Shown: positions 1 through 13,267, counted from the stretch's first letter. The stretch is 64,000 nucleotides of DNA from Adiantum capillus-veneris (GCA_014529385.2 CM043963.1:66105895-66169894), one strand, 5' to 3'. A program made the numbers and translations. The notes: generated from the sequence alone by a model not told the origin.

Positions 1-1474
1 CCACACCAAACTCGACCTTTTCTCTGATCTTTGGATGCAGGCAGTGTAGCAACTTTGATAGCTTCAAGTATTGATTACTCTTAACCCCAGTAGCAATCTC
101 CAACTGCTTCAAATTGTTCAAAGAAAATTGAAAAGTCTTGACTTACATCTTGGCGTACCGCTTTTAGCTTTGCACCAGTCTCTTTTGGAGTAACCACCTT
201 TATAAACCGCTTTAGAATCTAGCTCTGCATCTCCTGTCATTCATGAACCTCAACCATTGCACTGTAGATTATCGGACTATATCTTTGCACATATGTGCAT
301 CAACAACGGCGCCGTCTGCAACTTTTCTGCATCTGTCAACATATGCATCGATAGCATCCACAGTTTGAAATCATCTAACCAGTCTTCAGGGTCTTAAATA
401 CTTGTAAATATGGGGCCAAAACATGGCTCCATCATCTCTGCTATCTTCAAACTTGACCACCAAATACTTTGGCCATCCGCCAACTACTTGTCGGCTACCA
501 AACACTACTTCAGACTTCCAATAGGAGCATCAACCAGCTCCTCAGTGGGGTCACTAGAATATGGATAGGAGGGAAGGGATACACACCCATCACACAAACA
601 ATCTGCCTCTCTATAGCCCATGATAATAACTGCACTGCAATCCACTAGAGTTTGCCTTCAAAACTCACACAACTAATAGCATGTCACACTAAATTTTTCA
701 TGTTTACGATCGTGCCGCAACAGACACCTTCTCTCTTTCTCTCTCGCACACACATCGGCCTGGGGAGGCACACACATCTCAAACACCAACACCAAATGAT
801 TGGAACAAAGCAAAGAAGAGAAGGGGGGAAAGGGGAGGAAATGAAATTTTTTTTGGCTATGATTTGCTTCATTTATGGAAAAAACATCTATAACAACCAC
901 GAAACCTACTACAACCGACTCTATCGGCACAAGCATGACGAGCAACAAAAACTTGGGCAACCTCCGGCTTTGCCGCAGTGTGGCTCTCCTCAGTAACAGT
1001 GGCTAGACAAAACACCTCTGTTGGTACCCTCATTGGCACTATACTTCTCCTCCTCCACTGTCGAGAACTCCTCCACGAAAGATCTTTGTTGAGCTCCATC
1101 GTCTCCAAAACCAGCTTGCCCCAAGCTTCGTAAAACACTGGCCCCCTGTAGGGCGTGTGAGGCTTCCCTATTTTCGGCTCGACCACCTCCTTTTTTTCTT
1201 TGACTTTCTATTTTAGGGTCTTAATTTGCATGGGATGCCGCCCTGCTAATCTTGGCTAACTTGGATCTCAAGCCATGTGGGAGGGACCCCTTGTCACGGC
1301 GGCGTAACAACACCATGGGACAACCCCTTTGCTCTCAAAAAGTAGCCTCGAAGGGCGCGTGGAGCCACCCCCTTAATGGGTCCGGCATGTGAGCAGGTTG
1401 CAATGCCAAAGGCCCGCACTAGAGCCACCATCCGCTTGTAGCTACATCAAAAACACCAAATGATGATATGAAAA
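1..1474. other. no assignable gene; retroelement-like debris
   Basis: No reading frame here resembles a known family over a useful length. Frames are broken by many stops. The minus strand gives short stretches that could be remnants of a retrotransposon gag, but I cannot support a specific call. A pyrimidine-rich run occurs near 727-750. Confidence 0.4.
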
Positions 1475-4249
1475 GCCCTACCCTATCTAGGCCCTACCTT
1501 GTTAATAATAGGGCCCCCTTGACTGCACGTCTATCCTAGCCCTTGGCTTGCCTGATCTTACCCTTGGTCTGACATTACTCCCCCCTTGGAGAAGTGTTTT
1601 TGTCCTCAAAAACAAAATTGGTTGTATCTTCATAAGAACACTAATGTTTTCCACAGTGGCATCCTTCATGGATCCAATTGTCCATTTGACCACAACACGG
1701 TTCAGTATAAGGTTCAATAAAATCAAGAATAACATCTTGATTTTCCACATTGTTGTCCCTTTGCAACCGTTTTTGTGTATCTGGCCCATATCCCACATAG
1801 CGTAAAGACTCCATTTAGCACTCACTTGAGTATATTAAATGAGTTATCAAAACTAAGATGTGTCCAAAAAAAACCTCTTTTCACTTTCCATGAAAGTAAC
1901 TGCTGACATAACTCATCAGCAATGCTTAAGTCCTTGACTTGGTATCATTCTTCATCAGTAGACAACCCCACGATAACTGTTGATTGAGGTTGAGAACCTG
2001 ATGCAAGCCTAAAGGGACTAAACTTAGTTGTAACATGATTTTTCTTATGGTAAGTAGACTTCAACTAGAGAGATAATCTTTCTAATTGGATTTCTTGGTG
2101 CTAATGTATGCTCTTAGCATATCCTTTAACCACACAAAAGAATACTTGTAAACTACCTATCCACCTCTGTATGACTGATAGTACTGAATTGTGTTTCCCA
2201 ACCATTTACAAAAAATCAATAAAAAATGACTAGTAAACATGGGTCACAATTCCTTGTAACATTGTTGAGTAATCAACAATGGTATGCAGAACCAACTTGG
2301 TTATCTTTACAAAGTTGAAGTCACTTATCTACCAACACCCAAACCGAGCCATGACCTCTATTGATGATTGGTAGACCCGCAACTAAACTCGTAGAGATAC
2401 TGCACAAAAAGTACAAAATGATTCATAAGCTATCTATTTCATGAAGTTGCATGCCGTTCCAAATCAACCTTTGCTAAACACTAGGGCCCATAACACCTAG
2501 TGTGCATGCCTTTAAAGAAAACCAATCCATGCTTGCATTTTCATGAGTATAAATGTCAATACGTATGGAAAATGTGATGCTCAAGCATACATTAAAGAGT
2601 AGATAGTTTTGAGAAGAAACTAAGTACTTCCTACTGCAACCACTTGCAAGCCTTGCTAAAACATTTGAACCATAATACAATGTGAGACATAAATCACATT
2701 TAGGTACAAGTAGGAAACATTTTCATTAACAATACATAGCCTTGCTATATACATAAACAACCATCCATTAATGTTGTTTAGCTACACTTGTACCTTAATT
2801 TAACAAGTGGTGACTAGGGATCCAACAAATTAGGGCCACTAAAATTGCTTTTGATATGATGTGCTCAAAATGGTCTAATAAATGAATTCGATCAACACCT
2901 AGGGACTTTGTATGTGTTGCATGGGAAGAAGCCGTGCTTTTTATGAAGACCGATCCAAACTCAAGCCTTGCTTGACCATTGTCTTTTAACACGTCTTTGG
3001 TTTTTGCTAACACTTAAATTACACAATTATGTAAGAGCTGCTATGGCAGCATACACATACATGACATGCCATATCTAACAAGCACATTCTCAATAAAAAA
3101 AGAAATTGCATACCTCATTAAGTTCTCCAATCGATTGACCTTACCGTTGTAAGAATCAAATGAATTTCAACCAAGCAAAGAAAGCGAGCAATTCTTTTTC
3201 AGAGACCGATGCTTGGTTCATAGAGTAAATCTGTTGTTCTCCAATAGATGTCTTATTTCCTGTTGCAAAGGCCTTACCCAATTCACAACCTAGGTTGAGG
3301 CTCGTGCAGCCTATACTTGCTTGTTTGTGATCTGCATGTCTATGACGGTCCACATCCAGCACCATGCCTTGCATAAATTACGTAATTGTCATCGATTGTA
3401 AGTCAAAGTTTCTTTTTTCTTCAAGGTCCGCTCTCCTTGAGAGCTTGATCATGTAAAATGGCACTTTCTGGACACGCCTACAAACTGTTGTCAGTACAAA
3501 TAGAGCCGCCGCCAAGGTCATGCCTTCACATGGTCTCGAAATTTTGTACAACATGTCAAAGCTTTGCCTCGATTGTCTTGGAAACTTTTCCTTGGAAACA
3601 ATTTTCTTCACCTTTGAGTCCTCAATTTCAAATCCATGTTGCCTACAAGCCCGATAGTGCTAAGTACATCTGAGTCCGTACTACCCGCACACTCCAAGGT
3701 TCTGAGTTCGAGCTCATACTTGCATGAGGGTTTAGAAGAGATAGGGGAGGGGTGTTGGGTTGCCGTGAGCACACTCCCTTAATCAAATTGGGAATGAGCA
3801 AGGCGGCCAAATTTAGGCTTCATGGGTGCCCGCATGCAAACTGTAAAATCATGACGGATTTCCAGGAATACTGTAAGAAATCAACCTCTTGTTTCTCGCT
3901 ACAGATCTCGAGAGGAAAAACCACAAAATTGAAAAACGTTTCTCTCCCCCTTGTGCTTGAAACGAGCCTATCTAACTACAGAATCATGAAGATCACTTCT
4001 CGGCCTCCCCTCTCCTCAAGCGGTCCTTCACCCGATGTAAGATCTTCCTCTTCCTCGAGAGCCCTAAACTTGGGGTGGCTTCATGAGAGATCGAGAGAAA
4101 GACCACAATGCCTCCACGCTTGTGGAGAGGAAGAGAGATCAAGAGGGCAACTGGGAGAGAGAGAGAGATTATGAAGCCACGCATGAGCCATGCAAAGCTT
4201 TCCTCCCTCCTCCATAGCTCCTCCATCCTCCATAGCTCCTCCCTCCCCT

Positions 4250-4263
4250 GAGCTTTGATACCA
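4250..4263 (-). promoter_or_regulatory. primer-binding site (initiator Met-tRNA)
   Basis: The minus-strand sequence TGGTATCAAAGCTC directly follows the LTR. It differs by one base from the usual plant PBS TGGTATCAGAGCTC seen at 43786-43799 in this window. Confidence 0.65.
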
Positions 4264-4264
4264 A

Positions 4265-4404
4265 TCTAAGATGGCAGGGGATTGTACCATGCAACTCTCC
4301 ACCTGAACATGCCTTATATAGGCCAACCTTGCTAATAACAGGGCCCCCTTAACCGCATGTCTGTCCTAGCCCTTGGTCTACCTGGTCTTACACTTGGCCT
4401 GACA
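4265..4404 (-). repeat. 5' LTR of the short-LTR element
   Basis: Read on the minus strand it begins TGTCAG and ends next to the Met-tRNA primer-binding site. It contains a TATATAAGG box (+ strand 4312-4322 region), as expected for the U3/R promoter. Confidence 0.6.
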
Positions 4405-6244
4405 TGAAATCTCCTAATGCCCTTTTGAGACATTGACCTTTCACAACCTAGCACCCATTGGGATTCATAATGAGAATGACTTTACCGTGACACTCTTCTT
4501 GTGTCCAAATCTTATCATGGACTCCTTAAGCTTGAGCAAGTCAACATACACATTGTTAAACTCATTGTAGTGAAATAGTTTGATGTCTTCCATGGGCAAG
4601 ACATCATCCACACATTGAAACCCACCTAATTATCTAGAAACATTATTATTAGCACATTTCTTTGCAAGTCTCACACTTATAAGATGTTGGTAGTGATCTA
4701 CATAGTCCCCTTGCAGGGTGCCTTTCTGTGACGAGTCTGTACAAGGCTTCATATTCTCTGAAACTTATTCATGCATTGTCATAGACCTCCGTCATTTCTT
4801 GAGGTGACACAATGTTCTTCAATTCAGAGAAATACTTGTGGTGTAAAGCTTTGCCAACCTAGCATTAAATGGGTTATCCCATAGCACCACAAGATTCTTC
4901 GGCTTGACAATGTGCTAAAGTATTGTACGTCTTGTTGCTTAAGCATCAGAATGAATTCCTATCATCATGCATACCAAACGTCTACGGGTTGAAATACTAG
5001 AGCCTCCACTATTAGAAAACTTTGTATACCACGTTTCTTCTAGCAATATTTAACCAACATGTCTTTACATACATAGTTACATGCATTAAATGACCCCTCT
5101 TACTTTAAAACCTGTAGATTTTTTTCAAAAGTGATTATTAAAACCCCCTTTGTTAAACCTATAAGTTGCTTGAATTTAAGAAACCCTCTTGATGAACTTA
5201 CATGCTACTATTACATATATTAAGATGGATCCTCACGATTGAAATAAAAATTATTAGTTGAGTGCAAAAACTATAAAATACATGTTAAAAGCACTATCCA
5301 TACCTCATTTGTTGGATACATTTCTTTCATGTTCTACCACCCATAGATAGATCATAGCACTAAAATCGCTTATCTCTTCTGTTTGTGAATGTTGAAGCCA
5401 AATAAAATGTGTGTGAGATGTCGTTCGATGTCACATATATATTGCATGCAATGTACTGGAGTTGAGCATAGATGACCAACCGTCGCTCTTGCACCTACGT
5501 TTACTGGCTTAATTTCTCAGTGAGACTTGTCACTTCTTCATTGAGATGCTTTGACTTCTTATTGGAATCCTCTTGGACTTGCTGAATGTCTTTGACATAC
5601 TTCTCTCGTAGATAAGAGTATGTTGCAGAGTTGTTTTCTTGCTTCCATTCTATTGAAAAACATAGAATACAATCTCCTCTATTAGCCAAATAGGCCGTCT
5701 TTTCCATCAATTAATGAAATGCAACAACTCAATGACGTTTTTAAATTGGTTGTGATGCATTGGTTGGAAGATTTCTTGGGTAAATATGACCATATATCAA
5801 TTTATAAATTAATTGCAATTAATTGCTTTTCACCCAATGCTCCATAATTGATGTTCCAACTTGCATGGTTGCAAATTCTTGCTCCAAATGAATATTAACA
5901 TAATACCATTTTAGCATATTAGTAATGGTTTGAAATGGAAGTAGATTGAATGACATTTAGAGTGAGATTGATTAAGCTAATTAGAGAGACAAGATGTAAT
6001 TGTGAAGAACTAGAGAGAATTCAAAGTTGGGAGATGCGGATGATGTTGTGAAGAGAAGAAAGGGTGGGAATGTTGAGTAGACTCCTTTGAATTCAAATCG
6101 TTACTCATGATTGTACCAGAGAGAGAAATGCAGATCTACAACCTTTGAAGATCTCTACTTTTGTGTCAGCTCTAAGAAACAAAGAAGGTCCTTTTATCAA
6201 TGATTGGGACTAAGAAGTGACTTTGATATGAGAGAGAGAAGGAA
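4405..6244. other. degenerate coding-like sequence, no intact gene
   Basis: On the minus strand between about 4930 and 4440 there are protein-like stretches (for example a frame with LWDNPFNAR and another with MEDIKLFHYNEFNNVYVDLL) in shifting frames with stops. This looks like a decayed gene or transposon that I do not recognise. A short minus-strand open frame at 5501-5710 has coiled-coil character. Nothing else is supported. Confidence 0.35.
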
Positions 6245-6272
6245 GGGGGGGGGGGGGGGGGGGGGGGGGGGG
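6245..6272 (+). repeat. homopolymer (G)28
   Basis: An uninterrupted run of 28 G follows a GA-rich segment. Runs of this length are unstable and are also a frequent place for assembly or read errors, so the exact length should not be trusted. Confidence 0.9.
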
Positions 6273-7219
6273 ATAGTGTTAGCTCACTGTTAGAAGCTGG
6301 ACACACCCCACGGAGACTAACTACTCGGAGGATTATCATTTTTTGTAATTATTCATTTATTGAGGAAACCTGATTTTTCACCTTGTAAATATTGGGACTT
6401 ACAGAAGTTTCCAGATTGTATCCCAATTTTGATAGATAGATGGAGTAGTTGGTTGATTTTGGAACTTTAGGGTTTGAGAATTGTAAGGTATATATACCAC
6501 TTTTTGACCTTAATGAAAAAACCTTTTGTCATCTTTAAAACAAGTTTTGAAGTCTGTGAGTGAGCATACTGTGTACGATAGAGAGTGTGAGCTTCATCTT
6601 GACGCTACGTGTGCACCGATGGTCGGAATCGAGTGCGGAGAAGTGCAGCGTGTTGCCCCCGAGGAGAGCTACGCGCCGTTACCTACATTGCTCGCATACG
6701 GTCCTGTTTTGCGAGCTCCTTCTACGAGCTTCATCTGGTGGTTGGGTGAGCATACGTTGTCCGATTTTGCATTGCAACATATCCATGCGTTCACATTGAG
6801 TAGAGCTACACATTAGGCACTTTAGATTTCGAAACGAAGACTTGCAGATTTTGGCCAGACATCCTACGTGATTTTGCACCGGGTGTTTTGGGTTGGGATT
6901 TTGGTTCATAGACCTTAAGGAGAGCGACCTATTGGTATTAGTAGGGTCTCCTTCAAGTTCTATGGTTTTTCGAGATTGTTTGATGGGTGTTCGGCTCTAG
7001 AAAGCGTTGTAGGAAGTTTCCTCTTATGCACTCTTGAAGGCTGTGACTTAGACAATTGGTAGAGACCTCTGTAGGAATTAGTTAGGAGTCGGTCGAGTGT
7101 AGGTTGACACCTTATGCTTGCTTCCACGCGTCTGCGGGTCGAGCTTCGTCCTTAGCTGACATTATATGGTAGTGAGTTCTCGCTGTGCTGACGTCCGTCG
7201 TGGCGTATCCGTCCAACAT

Positions 7220-7239
7220 TGGCGCCACTGCCGGGGACG
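7220..7239 (+). promoter_or_regulatory. primer-binding site (tRNA-Asp-like)
   Basis: TGGCGCCACTGCCGGGGACG lies just after a CA-ending LTR edge. It resembles, with mismatches, the TGGCGCCGTTGCCGGGGA primer site used by several plant Ty3 lineages (family knowledge). Confidence 0.6.
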
Positions 7240-8950
7240 AAAACCTTAGGTAGGTGACCGAGACTAATCCTTGAGGATAGGGATTTTTGGCGTTTTTGCC
7301 TCTCCGGTTGTCGGAATGAGGCAAGTAGACATTCGTTTTTAGGGTATTTTGGCGTTCCGGACGCATTGGTGGTGTCAAAAGACTCAAAATCTATCACTAT
7401 TTGACAGTTTGTGACTTTTCAACTTTTAGTGATGACGTAAGCAGCATTGAATGCGTCGCACCTGCCTCCTGAAAAAGACGCTCGCATTAAATAAAAAAGT
7501 GACCGTTTTCAAGGACGATTGGGAATATAAATCTACTTTTTAGAGTGTCTGGTTGTCCTTTTGGACGTACTCACAAGGTGCAAGTGCAATTTATAAAAAG
7601 TTTCTAGAGAGAGAAATACAATTTCTTACAAGGCCCTCCAAATGACGTACAAAATTTTCTAATGATATTGCTTCCACTACTTTCAATGTAAGAGAGAGTG
7701 AAAGGGGTGGAAAAACGACAATTTAAAATTTTCAAACATATATTTTAAAATTAAGTTATCGATCTCTCTTTTTGTTAAAAGCTACTTAATTTAAAAACCA
7801 AAATGTAGAAAAAGAAATTGTAAGCCCAATATAGGTCTTTTTCCCCATTCTTCTACGCTTGGTCAAAGCTAGTTTAAGCCTTAATAATTCCTTAAACTAC
7901 CAAATAAAAAGGCCCTCCTACACCCCATCCATGAATTCCAGCTAATGGAAGAGAAATTTATTAGTCCTAACTATCACAACTTGTGTAGAGTACATGGCAT
8001 CACCATCTTTTGCACTCGGTCCAAGACCAATTGCCATTTCTAGTGCTAGCCCATTCAAGTGAGGTATTTTAGATGCACAAAAGGAGGCCACATAATTGGA
8101 CTCTATCTCAGACATGAAGAAATATCATGCTCGCTAAAAACATTAACAATTCAACACTTAACATTGTGTGCTACCTAGGAAGGCATCTATCAGAAGGAGA
8201 CCACATAATTGGACTCTATCTCAAACATGAAGAAATATCATGCTGGCTGACGACATTAACAATTCCACACTTAACATTGTGTATGCTACCCAAGAAGGCA
8301 TCTATCAAGAGCGACATGACGCTAGTGGATCCTTGGGATAATTCTTGATCGCTTGTCTCATGCACATCTTCTAGTCTTCTCAAAGATTTGATGGGTTGAT
8401 AAGCCATCAAAGAGGAAAATCTTCCCTTCACAATCCTCAGTCCTCATAGTGTGAAAATTAAAGATTGAGTAACTTGCTTAGTGAGTTGAGGTATGGGATG
8501 TGCTTTAGCTTTAGGCATTCGGTTTGTTGTAACTTTTCCAGGGCAGGATAAGCATAAGTGGTCCCACCTCATCTAAATGGAGATTTTTAACGACTATATT
8601 TGCTTTCTCTAATCCTCTATATTGAACTATTTAATAAAGTATCTTGCATTCAAAGCTTGAGTGTTTTTCTTTCTTATATGCCCATGCGCAAGTAAATCAA
8701 GACCTTCATTTGCTAATTATTTACATTCTCTAATTAAATTCTCTAATTCCTAATGTATCTACTAATGGCTTCAAGACACAAAGTCGCTGGATTAGCGGAT
8801 GTCGTCTAAAGAAATATCATGTACCACTCACACAAGATATGCTTCAACAAATTCATCAAGGAAAACAACGAATGAAGGAAAAATAGAGAGTACGAGAAGA
8901 AGCACAAGAACGCATTGCAAAAAGAAGACTTCTGCGACAACAACAACAAA
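7240..8950. other. internal retroelement DNA with a 113-bp tandem duplication
   Basis: There is no credible gene in this stretch. Two adjacent copies of a roughly 113-bp unit (8083-8195 and 8196-8310) share the text CCACATAATTGGACTC and AAGAAATATCATGCT. They are diverged enough to be old. Confidence 0.6.
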
Positions 8951-8961
8951 GTGGAGCACGA

Positions 8962-9792
8962 GTGCGAATCAATGCCATTCGACTGACGAAGAAGGATGAA
9001 GACACAGTGGAGCCAATAATTGCAGTCAAAGTGGGTAGCAATCAAGTTGAATTGATAGCATTGCTTGATTCGGGAGCTCAAGCAAATTTGATCTCTTACG
9101 GATTATACCAACACCTCAAATCCACAGGTCAACTTCATCCTACTCCTCAAGTGTTGGAAAGTAGTACATCACACTCGTTGAAAACATTGGGATGGACTAT
9201 ATTGCATGTACAAATACATCAATATATTTACCCACACAAATTCTATGTGGTGGAGGATGACATCACACAACACCCAATGATGTTGGGACAACCTTGGCAA
9301 AAAGAGTACAATGTGCAGATAGATTGGAATGCAAAGGTAGTCAAAGTTCAGCATGCACATGTACAACAGGTCATAGCATTTGCTCAACAATACCGGAATA
9401 ATCAGCTGCAAGCCATGCAATCACCGGAAAAAGAGCCAAAAGCAAGAATGCCACCAAAGAACAACATGATACCCGAGACCAACAGACAGGTAAAAGACAA
9501 CCATGCTAATTACAGACATACGAAGTCGCAGACCGCAGTGCAAAGACCTCGATTACCAAAACAACAGAAACAAGTATGGATGTGGAAGGATAGAAATGAC
9601 ATGGCGGACAAACAAAAATGCAACGAAAGAATTCAACCGAAGCAGATAGTTCAACCAAAAACCAAGGTCATAAAACAGATATGGATCCCAAAGAAAATGC
9701 TCAGCAACAACTCAAATGTCACTAGCATTTGGATACCCAAACAAAAGCAAAAGGAACTTCTTTCAGTACAAGCAACAACGGAAGGCAGATAG
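8962..9792 (+). CDS. retropepsin-like aspartic protease ORF of a retroelement
   Basis: The frame contains the active-site signature LLDSGAQANLIS (around residues 34-45) and the downstream MMLGQPW block (around 105-112), the two hallmarks of retroviral-type aspartic proteases in plant Ty3 elements. The rest is basic and Gln-rich, with three W-containing repeats (VWMWK, IWIPK, IWIPK). The same frame extends upstream through residues such as RVREEAQERIAKRR but is interrupted by a TAG near 8892, so the listed start is only the first ATG after the break. No reverse transcriptase follows. This is most likely a decayed gag-pro remnant, not a host gene. Confidence 0.6.
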   Translation: MRINAIRLTKKDEDTVEPIIAVKVGSNQVELIALLDSGAQANLISYGLYQHLKSTGQLHPTPQVLESSTSHSLKTLGWTILHVQIHQYIYPHKFYVVEDDITQHPMMLGQPWQKEYNVQIDWNAKVVKVQHAHVQQVIAFAQQYRNNQLQAMQSPEKEPKARMPPKNNMIPETNRQVKDNHANYRHTKSQTAVQRPRLPKQQKQVWMWKDRNDMADKQKCNERIQPKQIVQPKTKVIKQIWIPKKMLSNNSNVTSIWIPKQKQKELLSVQATTEGR

Positions 9793-11640
9793 CTGCATTT
9801 GAAAAAAAGCAACCGACTTATGTGAATGCCAATCAGCAACAAAACAGTGGCAACAAAGGAAGTAGCAAAACATCTACAAAAACCGGCAAAAACAAAATAC
9901 CAATGGAAAGCAAAGGCAATACGGTCCACGGCCATTCCGGCCAGGCCAATCCTGTCCATAGAAACAACTACGTCTATATCAACAGTAGCAGCAAAGCAAT
10001 TGCCTGTGGCAAAAAAGAAAATTAAACAGAGAGCAGTAGAGTTACAGCTGTTACTTGCAAAGAAAATAGGAAACCTCGACGGCGAATGCCAATAAGCATC
10101 TTGCTTATTCCCTTCTCTTGCACAACATTAATTTTTCCATGCATTGACCAAGTATGCATAAAATAGGGCCACATTAATCGGCCAAGCATTAGCACAAATT
10201 TTTCAACCTATGCACGGCACATACTCCGAGGCGATACCTTGTCGTCCGGGAGAACTCCGGCTAGGAGGGGGGGAGGCATTCTCAAATGTGGAACCAATAG
10301 CAGAAAGAGCAAAAAAGGGCATGATTTTCGACTATTTTAAGGATTGTTGTTTGATTGCAAAATTTTCCGGATTAACCCAAGTATGTATGCCCTTATACAG
10401 CATGTATCTATAGTTATATGGGGCCAAATGTCAAATCAAGCCCCTAAGTGTGTGTATATAAGTAGAAATAGCCATTTTTCAGGCAAAATATTGGTAAAAC
10501 GGAGAAATCCGGCTATAAAAATTGCATGTGAGTATATATAATTTTTTGCCGTGATGTTTGTGATTTATTATGATTTTTGGAGATTTTTTGGGTTTGATTT
10601 GCTATTTTCCTTTTAATTTTGCTAATTTTCGGCAGAAAAACTTCAAAAATACAAAAAGCAAGTGAAAAATGGTCCTAATGAAAAACAAAAAATATGGGGA
10701 TGATTAGTGACGATAGGACAACCTATGGTACAGTGGAGGTGCAATTATGAGACTGGAGCGGAAAGCGTGTTTTGGCCAGGTTTTGACCGAAATGTCGAAT
10801 TTCTGGTAAACAGAGCAAATGGAGTCCAAATCAAGACATTTTTGAGCTTAAACCACATCTCACAAGAAGATAGGAGCACATGTCAAATTTCATGAAAAGT
10901 GGTTCGACGACCTCCATTATAAGAAATTTTCACCTCATTTTTAGCTCATTTTCACTATTGACTTTGTGGAGAGAGCTTCTGTCACCTAGAGCAGACGGAC
11001 CTTTCAGCAGCTTCTACGACGCGCACGAGTACCCGACGAGCTTCGGACATGAGATGTAGGCTAACCACCTTGAGCTTTTCGCGCATGTTTGTCATTATGT
11101 CGCGAAAACTAGCGTAGGGATCACACACAAAGCGGGCGGTAGAGACCTACAAGTAGAGACGGCGACCTAACAGCTAACCCAAAAGCAACGAGACTTCATC
11201 GACAGCTTACCCTAGCATAGGAGACCAATCCTGGATGTCCAAAGGCAGTAGAAAACCATCGTGAAAAACCCTAATTCTTAGAATCCTGCAAGAGGCCACC
11301 AAATGAGAAATCGGCGAAAAGGCGACCAAATGCTACCAAAATTCATGGGTAGGAGCATCTAGACATGCTCTACAAGTCTATGTGACCCGCATGACCAAAA
11401 AGTGACCCGAGGCGGCACTAAACTTCAGAAACGGCATCAGACACACAAAGCGTCAAATTGCTCTTGCGGCCAAACCGCATGCCCGTTTGCCCCCAAACTT
11501 CACGAGCGACTTTCCTAGACCATCAACAACCAAGTCCTATGGTGGTAGACCACCACAAATCATCGAAGATATGTAAACGCAACCACGGGTGCTTCTAGAG
11601 TTAGGACATAGAGGCAATAATGGGCCATAGACCTACCAAA
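9793..11640. other. no gene seen; retroelement 3' sequence
   Basis: The frame of the protease ORF breaks up after 9792 into short Lys/Gln-rich pieces up to about 10095. Between 10100 and 11640 only short spurious frames occur. A purine tract at 10263-10277 may mark the 3' end of the element. Confidence 0.5.
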
Positions 11641-12420
11641 TCTTGTCCAAATCACATGAAACTTGCACGACACATTCACAAACACATCACCAACCAATCT
11701 GTGTGGTCAGAAGCAAAAATTGGTGAAGTAGACATCCTACGTGTAAGATGTCTATTTGACATTTTTGGCCTTCAGAGGATGGTTGCTCATTCCAGATCCA
11801 ATCACCTCATCAACAAGAGCTCATATATCAATTTTGAAGCCATTCTAATCATTTTTGACCCCCAACACCTTCAAGATACACTTTTGGAGCCCAAAAACAC
11901 CACACAGGCTCTTACAAGCATCAATCATTGTCCAAATCCAAATCCAAGAGCATAGCCATGTTCCATAGGCCAAGGACTACCCACAGAACAAATCTCATGT
12001 CATTTTGATGAAATAGACATCCTACGCGTAGGATGTCTTCAGCATAATTTGGACCTTCTGTGCAAAGAGTGACATCATAGGAGCCAATACCATAGTGCAA
12101 TGAGCCCATATATCAATTTTCAACCCATTTGGACATCAATTACTACCTATTATGGACTTTCTACCCAATTTGTGACCTAAAGCCTGAATCAGCCAAAAAA
12201 TCCACTTTTTGAAGCCCAAATCCATATCCAAGCACATAGCCATGTTCCATGAGCCATGCACTACCAGCATGCCAAGTACGAACCAATTCTGATGAAAAAC
12301 ACATCCTACGTGTAGGATGTCTAAATGAAAAATTTTGGCTAGATTTGCACTGTGAGCACATGCACAGTTTCACAAGTTCCTTTTAAGATTTATTTTCAAT
12401 TTTCAAGTCATTTGGATAGT
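11640..12420 (+). repeat. three-copy tandem repeat (about 285 bp) with palindromic core
   Basis: Three related units carry a 24-bp palindrome at 11730-11753, 12015-12038 and 12299-12322, a spacing of 285 and 284 bp. The middle palindrome is perfect (AGACATCCTACG followed by its reverse complement). The outer two have mismatches. Flanking text such as CATAGCCATGTTCCAT is also shared between units. Confidence 0.8.
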
Positions 12421-12436
12421 TAAAATTCTTTCTCCA

Positions 12437-13165
12437 CATGAATGATCCTTTGTTGCAGACTAGAATTGTTATAAATGATAACTTGGTGTTGATGCATCCA
12501 CCATTGCACACTATGAGCTATGATAGTGGACAACCGCTTGTAGTAGCCAAGCAGACCTGGCTCCCCTCTACCTACATATTGCAAGAAGGTAGGGAGACTA
12601 TTGAATGTTGGATACACATTAACCAAAGGGTCATTGGGGTAGAGGCAACCATCCACCCAAAGGTCCTCATATATGTGACCTGCATTGTGGCATTGTTGTG
12701 TTGTATGTAATTCATAACACTTGGAGGTGCAAGGTCTTTTGACAACCAGATATGTACGGGTTTTGTTTTTTATCATGATGATTATGCTATGGATGGGAGA
12801 TTTGTATTGTCGTCTGTATCCATATCATGGAGAGATGGGGTTGTATAGAATAGAATGAAGGAGGTAGAGAGGGGCCATGGCAAAGATTATGGGTTGTATA
12901 TTATGGGCTGCAAAGAACATTGTGTGCTATCAGCTCCAATAGACAACAATCTCTTGTGGTATCCAAGAAGACTATGCTCCCCTCTAATATTGTAAGAATG
13001 AAACAAGGATATTGAATGTTGGATACAGATGATGGCTTGATCATTAGGGTAGAGGCAACCATGCACCCAAAGGTCCACATTGGTATGACCTGCACCACGG
13101 CGGTTGTTGTGCAGTTTGCAAGTAATGATGCTTTGAGGTTGAAAAGTCCTTTGGCAGCCAAACAT
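12437..13165. repeat. diverged tandem pair, about 0.41 kb apart
   Basis: Blocks around 12520-12700 and 12935-13110 share GAATGTTGGATACA and AGAGGCAACCAT and the same order of motifs. On the minus strand both give related peptides (DLW.DGCLYPND and DLWVHGCLYPND), so this may be an old duplicated coding fragment. I do not recognise the protein. Confidence 0.55.
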
Positions 13166-13267
13166 GTAGAGAAACCATTCCCGAACTTGACAATCTTGCT
13201 ATGTATGGGAGGTTTGTAATGTTGCCTAGCTCCATGGAAAGGGGAATAAAGCTGGCCTCAAGCAAGA

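Larger units (their letters stand above)
1475..4404 (-). mobile_element. short-LTR retrotransposon remnant (non-autonomous type)
   Basis: The right end (4265-4404) is a roughly 140-bp LTR that, read on the minus strand, starts TGTCAGGCCAAG. It is followed by a primer-binding site, TGGTATCAAAGCTC (minus, 4250-4263), matching the 3' end of initiator Met-tRNA. The left end has a related LTR (about 1475-1574) preceded by a polypurine tract (1575-1589). The two LTRs share the block around AAGGGGGCCCT and TTATTA but differ in length, and the left outer boundary is uncertain. No pol domain is visible inside. The LTR start and PPT resemble those of the element at 13566-18970, so the two are probably related families. 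I found no clean target-site duplication. Confidence 0.6.
6278..10275 (+). mobile_element. decayed LTR retrotransposon (5' LTR, PBS, protease ORF)
   Basis: A putative 5' LTR (6278-7218, TG...CA) contains a TATA box (GTATATATACC near 6488). It is followed one base later by TGGCGCCACTGCCGGGGACG (7220-7239), which resembles the tRNA-Asp primer-binding sites of plant Ty3 elements. Downstream is an aspartic-protease ORF (8962-9792). A purine tract (AGGAGGGGGGGAGGC, about 10263-10277) could be the polypurine tract. I could not find a matching 3' LTR in the window, so the right end and the LTR start are tentative. RT, RNase H and integrase are not visible. Confidence 0.5.

Noticed and set aside
11730-12322. 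CRISPR-like array of spaced palindromic repeats
   Set aside because: Only three units of about 285 bp, with similar sequence between palindromes and none of the unique 30-40-bp spacers expected. The genome is eukaryotic.
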